Source: DATKLX01 sp035542155
Lineage (GTDB): Bacteria > Chloroflexota > Anaerolineae > Anaerolineales > Anaerolineaceae
Reading direction: 5' to 3'
Assembly: GCA_035542155.1 (NCBI GenBank)
Contig: DATKLX010000014.1
Coordinates: 1 to 12,977 of the forward strand
Length of the DNA stretch: 12,977 bases
The notes beneath the pieces are model-generated. The model was not told the origin of the DNA. It saw nothing but the letters and a program-made list of their open reading frames with translations, and ran no database searches. Shown one piece after another: positions 6,985 to 12,977 of the stretch; the first letter of the stretch is position 1, and each line of letters starts with the position of its first letter. Position numbers and translations under genes: made by a program.

Positions 6985-7039
6985 CAACAACTGCTTGCAA
7001 CTGGTTAGCCCTGGGTTAGAAAGACCTTGATACAAACAA

Positions 7040-9763
7040 ATGGACACAAGTGTTCTATCGTGGGGTGGCGTTGCAATCCTCGTAATCCTTCTCCTGATAG
7101 GCCTCAGCCTGCTGGTCCTGTACTACATCCCCCGGGTCTGGAAAAAACGATCCGCTGTTGAGATCAAACAGATCGGATCCCGGATCCGCTCCCTGGAAGG
7201 GCGCCTCAAACAGGCACGGACCACCGCTCAGGATTACTCCCCCGATGATCCTGAGCCGTACGGTCCGGTGGCGCGCTCCCTTTTCGCGGAGATCGACCAG
7301 GTCGGCGCCAGGCTGCAGGAGCTACAGAAGGAATATGGCGAGATCCACCAGGCCATCCGCCACGTCGACCAATATCCCTCCTACCAGGTCTTCTTGACCG
7401 CGGTCGAATGGTACCAGGTCCGCCAGCAGATAAAAATACTGCGCAAATCCGCTCGGGATATCGATGAGCAGAATTCGGCGCTAGACCGTATCCTGCAGCG
7501 CCTGCGCCGCCAGATCTGGGAAACCGCTCTCCAGGCGCGCCAGGCCAGACAGGATCTGGTGGAAACCAACCAGGTTCTCCAGTTCCTCAAGACGACCAAC
7601 ACCACCGGAGCCTCCTACGAAAAGCTCCTCCGCCAGAAGAGCATCGTTCAAATCGCCCTCGATAATATCCCAGACCATTTCATCTCCGGGAATGAGGATG
7701 AGCTGATTGAGCAGAAAGACAAAGAAGGGGTGGTTCAGGTGCACCAGGTCCTGGTCGACCACCATTCCTCCTTGAAAGAGATCAACCGCCAGTTCAACGC
7801 CTGGAAATCTCAATACGAAGACAGCCAGAAATTAATGGACCAGGTCCATTCGCAGATCGAGGCGGTTCGCCAGAAGATGGCGAATGCGCCGGCGAACCTG
7901 CTGCTCACCCCCATTGAAAGCCGCCTCAATCAGGTGGATGCCGCCTACCAGGCCCTCGAAGACCGCCTGGCGAAGCCGGATCCAGATGAGTTCAAATCGA
8001 TCAATCGTGAAGCCTCCCTCCTGGCGCGCACCGCAGGAGATGTGGACGCTCAATTCGATCGGGCGGTCGAGCAGTTATCTCTCTTGGTCAAAACGATGCG
8101 CGAGCTGGTCCACACCGTCAACCAGCTCAGCCAGTCGATGGGCGACCTGGCCAAGCGCGAAACCTACCCGGTCGATTGGGATATCGATTACGCCCGCCTG
8201 ACCACACTGCGTAAAGAGGTCAAGACCCTCGGTTCCTCCAACGATCCTCGTTCGCCCGAGCAGATCGACCGTGATCTCGAGCAGATCAGGCAGCTTCAGG
8301 CTCGCCTCGGCGAGATCGACCAGGCGACCGTCATCACCTCTCGCCAGCACCAGGAGGTGTTGGCCATCCTGGAAACCCTCAACCTCGAGGCCAGTCTGGC
8401 CTGGGGTCTGAACACCCGCAGGCTGGCTGAGCAGGTCAGCCAGTATGATCCCGAGAACTGGACCCAGAAGAACAGCGTCACTGAGCTCGCAAACTCGGCG
8501 GAAAACCTGCTTCTCCAATTAAAAGAAACGGTCCCAGCCGATAATAAAAAGCCCATCAAAGAGAGCCGCATGGCGGGACTGCTCGACCGTCTCCGCCAGA
8601 TTTCCGAATTTTATGTTTCGCTTCAGAACCAGGAAGATCGCATCCGCCATCGCTTCCAGGAAATCCAGGCGTTGGAGGTCGGCGCGGAGGAGACTCTGAA
8701 CCGCTGCCGGTCCTATCTGAAGCAAATCGCCCTGGTGATAAAATCGAATCCGTTCCTGCAAAAACTGGCTGTCAATCAGGTCGACCAGTTCCAGACCGAA
8801 GGCGAACGCCTCTCCGTGGATCTCGCCGACCGCGGCCACGGATTGGTGCAGCGGAAGTACCAGCAGATCAATGAGTACACCGGCCGTCTCGAAGTAGCCA
8901 GCAACCAGTGGCTGTTTACCCTGCTCAACGAGATCAATAACCAGAAAACCGATATCGGCTCCCGTCTGAATACCCTCAAGGAAATTGGCGCGGTCGACGA
9001 GCCGGTTGTGAAAGAAGCGGCCGATCTCCTTGCCCAGCTCGCGGATACGGCCGGTTCTAACTCGAAAAAAGAGCTCCTCCCGGCCAGCGAAATCACTCTA
9101 CAGGTGAAATACCGTTCTGAGCAGTGGCAGCGTTGCGTGGCCACGAACCGTGCCCTGGCGGAGATCGAAACCCCGCTTCTCGAAGCTCACCAGAAGGCAG
9201 AAGCGGCTCGCGAGGCTGCCGGCGGAATTCTCTCCGAAGCGTCCCGGACTGTACCGGGCCAGCAGTCCTGGCCGCCGAGCAGTCAGTCGATCCAGGCCTC
9301 GATCAATGATTTCAACGAGCTCGATAAGCAGTGGGATGAACTTCGCCAAAAGCCGAACCGGGCTTTGAACCTGGTTTCTCGCCTGGGGGAGTTCACTTCC
9401 CGTTACCACACCATCTCCGAGAGGATCCAGGCGATGGCCGATCGCGCTCAGGAAGAGCAAAACCGGGTCCGCGACCTGGAAAACCAGTTCAACGAATCCG
9501 TTCAGATGTGGCGCTACCAGATGCGGGCGAATTCAGCCTCACCCCAGGCGATGAGCGAGATCCAAAAGCTCGTCGATGACGCTATTCGTGACCTGAATAC
9601 GTTGAAGCAGCAGGCCAGGCAGGGGGGAAAAGGTTACCAGCAGATCGTTCAGGACCTGATCCTGCTTTCTCGCCGGGTAAACAGCGCCACAATCTCCATC
9701 GACGACCAGCAGAAAATCGACATCAATGGCGAAACCCGCATCAACCGCGGCTTTCCCGGATAG
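7040..9763 (+). CDS. Giant single-pass membrane coiled-coil protein, EzrA-like layout
   Basis: The 907-residue protein has one N-terminal membrane helix (about 9-30), then YYIPRVWKKR. The positive charges after the helix put the N-terminus outside and the body in the cytoplasm. Residues ~40-900 are almost entirely Gln, Glu, Arg, Leu and Ala-rich helix with many breaks, as in spectrin-type bundles. No enzyme motif is visible, and the C-terminus (DINGETRINRGFPG) is non-helical. This is the topology of Firmicutes EzrA, a regulator of FtsZ rings, but EzrA is only about 570 residues, so this is a resemblance and not a proven family match. A septum or envelope scaffold would fit the penicillin-binding protein nearby, which is inference. 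The ATG at 7040 has no clear Shine-Dalgarno; it is chosen because the membrane helix follows directly. Confidence 0.75.
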   Translation: MDTSVLSWGGVAILVILLLIGLSLLVLYYIPRVWKKRSAVEIKQIGSRIRSLEGRLKQARTTAQDYSPDDPEPYGPVARSLFAEIDQVGARLQELQKEYGEIHQAIRHVDQYPSYQVFLTAVEWYQVRQQIKILRKSARDIDEQNSALDRILQRLRRQIWETALQARQARQDLVETNQVLQFLKTTNTTGASYEKLLRQKSIVQIALDNIPDHFISGNEDELIEQKDKEGVVQVHQVLVDHHSSLKEINRQFNAWKSQYEDSQKLMDQVHSQIEAVRQKMANAPANLLLTPIESRLNQVDAAYQALEDRLAKPDPDEFKSINREASLLARTAGDVDAQFDRAVEQLSLLVKTMRELVHTVNQLSQSMGDLAKRETYPVDWDIDYARLTTLRKEVKTLGSSNDPRSPEQIDRDLEQIRQLQARLGEIDQATVITSRQHQEVLAILETLNLEASLAWGLNTRRLAEQVSQYDPENWTQKNSVTELANSAENLLLQLKETVPADNKKPIKESRMAGLLDRLRQISEFYVSLQNQEDRIRHRFQEIQALEVGAEETLNRCRSYLKQIALVIKSNPFLQKLAVNQVDQFQTEGERLSVDLADRGHGLVQRKYQQINEYTGRLEVASNQWLFTLLNEINNQKTDIGSRLNTLKEIGAVDEPVVKEAADLLAQLADTAGSNSKKELLPASEITLQVKYRSEQWQRCVATNRALAEIETPLLEAHQKAEAAREAAGGILSEASRTVPGQQSWPPSSQSIQASINDFNELDKQWDELRQKPNRALNLVSRLGEFTSRYHTISERIQAMADRAQEEQNRVRDLENQFNESVQMWRYQMRANSASPQAMSEIQKLVDDAIRDLNTLKQQARQGGKGYQQIVQDLILLSRRVNSATISIDDQQKIDINGETRINRGFPG

Positions 9764-9831
9764 CATCCCCGTCGCGGCGCTCCCCCAATCATTCGCGTCC
9801 ATTTGATTTCAGAGCAGTTCCTTTTCCTCCC

Positions 9832-9854
9832 CTAAAGTCCTGCCTTTAGATTTT
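9832..9854 (+). terminator. Weak possible terminator after the EzrA-like gene
   Basis: CTAAAG (9832-9837) pairs with CTTTAG (9844-9849) across 6 bases, followed by ATTTT. The stem is short and AT-rich. An outer pair, CAGAGCA (9810-9816) with TGCTCTG (9872-9878), could enclose it. Confidence 0.3.
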
Positions 9855-9914
9855 GGTGGAGTAGGAGGGGTTGCTCTGCGGTCCATCCGGGTGTACCTAT
9901 TCCGACCATTCCTG

Positions 9915-9923
9915 TGGTAATAT
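9915..9923 (+). promoter_or_regulatory. Extended -10 promoter element just before the dihydrouridine synthase gene
   Basis: TGG plus TAATAT (9915-9923) forms an extended -10. No good -35 is seen 17 bases upstream. Start of transcription is expected at about 9930, leaving about 3 bases before ATG 9933, and no Shine-Dalgarno is present. Confidence 0.45.
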
Positions 9924-9932
9924 TGTTGCACG

Positions 9933-10904
9933 ATGGACCGAAATACACCCACCTTTCACATCGACGACATACCCATCTACGGCGACCTGGTTCTCTCGCC
10001 CATGGACGGCTACTCCGACCAGCCCTTCCGCAGCCTCGCCCGCGAGCTGGGTTCTGCACTCAGCTACACCGAATTCGTCAACGCCATCGACGTGGTCAAC
10101 AAGAACCCCAACCTGGAGCTGCGCCTGCGTTATACTCCTCTCGAGCGCCCGGTGGTCTACCAGATCTTCGATGATGACCCCGATCGGCTCGTCAGAGCCG
10201 CTCTCATTCTTCGGGAGTTCGGTCCGGATATTATCGATATCAACATGGGCTGTTCGGCGAAGAACGTCTCCGGAAGAGGCGCGGGAGCCGGCTTGCTCTG
10301 CACCCCATATAAAATTAGCGCTATCTTCAACCGCCTGAACCGCGAGCTGGATATCCCCGTGACCGGCAAAATCCGCCTTGGTTGGGATGACAGCACGAAG
10401 AATTACCTGGAAATCGCGAAGATCGTTGAGGAAAACGGTGGGAAGCTACTGGCGGTTCACGGACGCACCCGCGCCCAGGGGTATACCGGCGAGGCCGACT
10501 GGGAGGCGATCCGCGAAGTCAAGCAGGCGGTGACAATACCCGTCCTGGGCAATGGGGATGTCCGCTCGGTCGCCGATATCGCCCGGATCAAAGAAAAGAC
10601 CGGGTGTGATGGCGTTATGATTGGGCGCGCGGCGATTGGCAACCCCTGGATCTTCTCCCGTCTGGATCGGGCAGAGATCCCCCCGGATCTTGTCCGCGCC
10701 ACAATGGTCGATCACCTGCAGCGTATGATTGCGTTCTACGGGTCAGAACAGGGCCTGATCTTATTCAGGAAACATGCCAGCCGCTACATCAGCCCATATC
10801 AACTCGAGCGCGAGTTCCGCGAGCGCCTGCTCACCTGCGAAAGCGCTGATGATTTCTGTCGCCTGTTCGATCAGATCATGCAGGCTCATCTGGTTGAAAC
10901 TTAA
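9933..10904 (+). CDS. dus: tRNA-dihydrouridine synthase (FMN/NADPH-dependent)
   Basis: It reduces uridine to dihydrouridine in tRNA loops. The 323-residue TIM-barrel protein shows the family order: LSPMDGYSDQPFRSLARELG (21-40), YTEFVNA (45-51), INMGCSAKNVSGRGAGAGLL (103-122) with catalytic Cys107, GKIRLGWDD (145-153), LAVHGRTRAQGYTGEADW (173-190), PVLGNGDV (203-210) and GVMIGRAAIGNPWIF (227-241), the phosphate/FMN-binding end. A helical tRNA-binding domain follows (about 250-323). Most bacterial members have NMGCP after the first half; here it is NMGCS, a mild variant. The set looks nearest to the DusB/NifR3 type, but the subgroup is not certain. The ATG at 9933 lies just after an extended -10 box. 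The stop codon overlaps that of the opposing deacetylase gene. Confidence 0.93.
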   Translation: MDRNTPTFHIDDIPIYGDLVLSPMDGYSDQPFRSLARELGSALSYTEFVNAIDVVNKNPNLELRLRYTPLERPVVYQIFDDDPDRLVRAALILREFGPDIIDINMGCSAKNVSGRGAGAGLLCTPYKISAIFNRLNRELDIPVTGKIRLGWDDSTKNYLEIAKIVEENGGKLLAVHGRTRAQGYTGEADWEAIREVKQAVTIPVLGNGDVRSVADIARIKEKTGCDGVMIGRAAIGNPWIFSRLDRAEIPPDLVRATMVDHLQRMIAFYGSEQGLILFRKHASRYISPYQLEREFRERLLTCESADDFCRLFDQIMQAHLVET

Positions 10905-11647
10905 GCTTCAGGGGAGTATCTTTTGTCCCAATCCTCGTCGGTTACCAGCGTGATCACCCGGAAAGCCTCGGCGTATTTCATCTCTTTCCCCTTAGCGATC
11001 TGACTCGCCCATTCTTTAATCCGGTCCGCGGGATCCCGATCTTTCATCTGGCTCTTGTGCGCGCGGAGCGCCTCGATCTTGGTGTCGATCGTATCATCGA
11101 TGCACACGTATAGATCCCCCTGGCCCCATTCGGTCACGTAAACCTTGCGCGGCTTATGGGCTTTGAACCCCTCCTCCTCGAGCTCCTCGAACAAATTTGG
11201 CTGGCCCGCCGCGGGGAAAGTCGCATCCAGGGCAGCTTGCGAGGCAGCCCGGTGGTCCGGATGGTTGATGTAATCCTCTCCCGCCCACACGATGGTGGGA
11301 TCCCCCGTCACGATCACCTCGGGCTTGAATCTCCGGATTTCCCGCACCAGTCGCATGCGCAGCTCCAACGTCGGCTGTAAGATCCCATCCGGTTCGCGCA
11401 GGAAAATGACCTCCGCTGCTTTGGAGATTTCCGCCGCCGCCAGTTGTTCACTTTCCCGGATCTTTGCCGCCCTGGCTTTCGTCATCCCGGGCTCGTCGAT
11501 ACCGACGTCGCCGCTGGTGCAAATCACGTAGGAAATCCGGCTGCCGGCCAGCGCCCAGCGGGCCAGGGTCCCCGCGCAGCCAAATTCGATATCATCAGGA
11601 TGAGCCACGATTGCCATGGCGCTTTTGGGGATATAGAACTCGCTCAT
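10901..11647 (-). CDS. PIG-L/LmbE family N-acetylglucosaminyl-type deacetylase
   Basis: Family members are zinc enzymes that remove acetyl groups from GlcNAc-type sugars (GlcNAc-PI, mycothiol and bacillithiol precursors, lincosamide and glycopeptide intermediates). The 248-residue product has the metal motif AHPDD (15-19, with His16 and Asp19) and HPDH (129-132, with His132), plus TGDP (114-117), all in the expected order. No signal peptide is present, so it is cytoplasmic. The start is ATG 11647: AGGAG (minus strand of 11654-11658) lies 6 bases upstream. An in-frame TTG at 11677 has no such support. It diverges from the glycosyltransferase-like gene, which suggests, but does not show, a shared glycoconjugate or thiol pathway. 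Substrate not determinable. Confidence 0.9.
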   Translation of the reverse strand: MSEFYIPKSAMAIVAHPDDIEFGCAGTLARWALAGSRISYVICTSGDVGIDEPGMTKARAAKIRESEQLAAAEISKAAEVIFLREPDGILQPTLELRMRLVREIRRFKPEVIVTGDPTIVWAGEDYINHPDHRAASQAALDATFPAAGQPNLFEELEEEGFKAHKPRKVYVTEWGQGDLYVCIDDTIDTKIEALRAHKSQMKDRDPADRIKEWASQIAKGKEMKYAEAFRVITLVTDEDWDKRYSPEA

Positions 11648-11686
11648 CAACGACTCCTGTGAAGGTTTGTGATCCAATATCTCATA

Positions 11687-11714
11687 ATTATATTGATCTT
11701 GTTGACATTTTCAA
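11687..11714 (-). promoter_or_regulatory. Promoter of the PIG-L deacetylase gene (minus strand)
   Basis: Read on the minus strand, TTGAAA (11714-11709) is followed after 16 bases by TATAAT (11692-11687). Predicted transcription start is near 11680, with a leader of about 33 bases containing the AGGAG site. Confidence 0.6.
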
Positions 11715-11730
11715 CCGCTCCCCCTATACT
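11702..11730 (+). promoter_or_regulatory. Consensus sigma70-type promoter of the glycosyltransferase-like gene
   Basis: TTGACA (11702-11707, perfect) and TATACT (11725-11730) are 17 bases apart. Start is expected near 11737, giving a leader of only about 11 bases before ATG 11748. Its -35 box lies one base from the -35 box of the divergent deacetylase promoter. Confidence 0.75.
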
Positions 11731-11747
11731 TGCTCGGGTGGTAGAAA

Positions 11748-12833
11748 ATGGATTTGACTGTTGCCTGCATCATCTCTTCTCACGGCTATGGCCACGCGGC
11801 TCGTTCATCGGCGGTGATGACCGCCATGCAGCAACGCCGGCCCGATCTCAAATTTGAGATCATTACCCAGGTCAATCCACCCTTCTTTCAGGTTTCGTTT
11901 CCTGGAAAATATACCTGCCACATCGAATGGACCGATGTGGGTCTCGTCCAAAACGATCCATTTGTCGAAGACCTATCCGGTACCGCCAACAGGCTGGAAG
12001 ATTTCTTATCCGATTGGGATGAGATCCTGCAGAGAATCCACGTCATCCTCCGCGAGACCCGCTCTCGCCTGGTCATCGCCGATATCGCCCCGATTGGGAT
12101 CGCCGCTGCCCGAGCGGCAAACCTGCCCTCGGTCCTCATCGAAAACTTCACCTGGGATTGGATTTATTCCGGCTATCCCGGCTGGCGGGAACAGGTGGAG
12201 AAGCCCATCCACCTTTTTGCGGATTGCTTCCGCTCGGCCACCTATCACATCCAGACCATCCCGGTCTGCTCCCCCGATCCCAATTCCAACTTGTTGACTC
12301 AGCCAGTATCCCGCCCGCACCGCATCGAACGCGGTGAATTGCGCGCATCCTTGCACATCCCCCCGGGCGCCAAGGTTGTCTTGATCACGACGGGGGGAAT
12401 TGAAAACAGGCCTGGCTTTCTCGACCGCCTGACCGGGATCAAGAATGTGTTTTTTCTCGTCCCCGGTGGTTCCAAAGACCGGCTGATCGTCGAAGGCGGT
12501 CTGGTCGCCTTCCCTCACCAATCGACCTTTTTTCACCCGGATCTGGTCAACGCCAGCGACGCGGTGATTGGAAAAGCCGGCTACAGTACCATTGCAGAGG
12601 TCTACCGCGCCGGGATCCCTTTCGGGTTCATAAGCCGTGAAAATTTCCCCGAGTCGGCCAGTTTGGAAAAATTTATCCGCGATGAGATCCCCGGCGTTCC
12701 GATCGCCCTTGCCCGGTTCGACTCTGGCGACTGGCTGTCTGACCTCGACCAGATCCTTTCCCTCCCTCGTGTAGAATGCTCTTCTCCCAACGGCGCTGAT
12801 CAAATCTCCGATTTCCTCCTGCCTCTGCTTTGA
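11748..12833 (+). CDS. GT-B fold glycosyltransferase-like protein (MurG / L-arabinokinase N-domain type)
   Basis: The 361-residue protein has the two-lobed GT-B pattern. The N-lobe starts with ACIISSHGYGHAARS (6-20), the glycine/His loop seen in MurG-like and L-arabinokinase N-terminal domains, and continues with VIADIAPIGIAAARAANLPS (109-128). The C-lobe has VVLITTGGIENRPG (210-223) and VNASDAVIGKAGYSTIAEVY (267-286), the loop that binds the sugar nucleotide in GT28-type enzymes, then AGIPFGFI (288-295). No signal or membrane segment is seen. Donor and acceptor sugars cannot be read from the sequence. A sugar-kinase partner domain, as in L-arabinokinase, is absent. It is divergently paired with a PIG-L deacetylase. 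The start is set by the promoter and the helix-strand after it; only a weak GGTGG lies upstream. Confidence 0.8.
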   Translation: MDLTVACIISSHGYGHAARSSAVMTAMQQRRPDLKFEIITQVNPPFFQVSFPGKYTCHIEWTDVGLVQNDPFVEDLSGTANRLEDFLSDWDEILQRIHVILRETRSRLVIADIAPIGIAAARAANLPSVLIENFTWDWIYSGYPGWREQVEKPIHLFADCFRSATYHIQTIPVCSPDPNSNLLTQPVSRPHRIERGELRASLHIPPGAKVVLITTGGIENRPGFLDRLTGIKNVFFLVPGGSKDRLIVEGGLVAFPHQSTFFHPDLVNASDAVIGKAGYSTIAEVYRAGIPFGFISRENFPESASLEKFIRDEIPGVPIALARFDSGDWLSDLDQILSLPRVECSSPNGADQISDFLLPLL

Positions 12834-12924
12834 TTTTGCCCTCTCATAGATCAACAAATTTTCCTTTGTCAATCCGTTAAAACTGAGGTTAGGACAAGAG
12901 TTCGGACAAGCGGAAGCAAAGAAG

Positions 12925-12977
12925 CCTCGAAAAGGATAAACTTGGTTTTCCACGACCATCCTTATCCAAAAGCGAGG
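12925..12977. repeat. Imperfect inverted repeat at the right window edge
   Basis: CCTCG (12925-12929) plus GGATAA (12934-12939) pair with TTATCC (12962-12967) plus CGAGG (12973-12977), separated by internal A-rich mismatches and a 22-base loop. The structure may continue outside the window. It could be a transcript 3' structure for the glycosyltransferase gene or the edge of a repeat element. No gene is seen in 12834-12977. Confidence 0.4.

Noticed and set aside
12006..12959. 317-codon minus-strand open frame opposite the glycosyltransferase gene
   Set aside because: It lies antisense to a clear GT-B protein, has no Shine-Dalgarno and no recognisable domain; a shadow of a GC-rich gene.

Overview
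The window looks like chromosome from a member of the Chloroflexota, probably Anaerolineae-like. This is inferred from the protein families and their divergence, not from any marker gene. No rRNA, tRNA, CRISPR array or intact insertion sequence is visible. Most of the DNA is moderately GC-rich, but roughly 160-1170 is clearly AT-richer.

Left part (1-3403), eroded. Positions 1-768 hold pieces of a C39-like cysteine peptidase. The C-terminal piece (166-768) has the His and Asp regions but no Cys region, and the probable Cys-side piece lies in another frame (3-179). A strong terminator follows at 881-912, then about 800 bases without a convincing gene. A DUF1269 membrane protein with a long charged helical tail (1737-2537) has a good promoter and Shine-Dalgarno. 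Next to it is a fusion scar: the C-terminus of a LOG-family (TIGR00730-like) protein, broken by a TGA where Trp is expected, runs in frame into a DUF421 protein that has lost its first membrane helix (2816-3403).

Middle part (3404-9763), cell envelope. A lipoprotein-type class B penicillin-binding protein has all three transpeptidase motifs. Its promoter places transcription start on or next to the ATG. It is followed by an HdeD/DUF308 six-helix membrane protein with its own promoter, Shine-Dalgarno and terminator. After a 440-base gap without a gene comes a 907-residue protein with one N-terminal membrane helix and a very long coiled-coil body, laid out like EzrA.

Right part (9764-12977). 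A tRNA-dihydrouridine synthase (+) meets a PIG-L/LmbE deacetylase (-) tail to tail, their stop codons sharing TTAA. The deacetylase and a GT-B glycosyltransferase-like gene (+) diverge from a compact 101-base region with two back-to-back sigma70-type promoters. A GlcNAc-type deacetylase beside a glycosyltransferase suggests a glycoconjugate role, but no substrate can be read from the sequence.

Translation starts appear to be of two kinds. DUF1269, HdeD and PIG-L have AGGAG-type sites behind 30-80 base leaders. The penicillin-binding protein, dihydrouridine synthase and glycosyltransferase have promoter -10 boxes so close to the ATG that the leader would be 0 to about 11 bases. No complete new multi-gene system was found. 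The best leads are the probable leaderless starts, the LOG/DUF421 fusion scar, the broken C39 gene and the giant EzrA-like protein.
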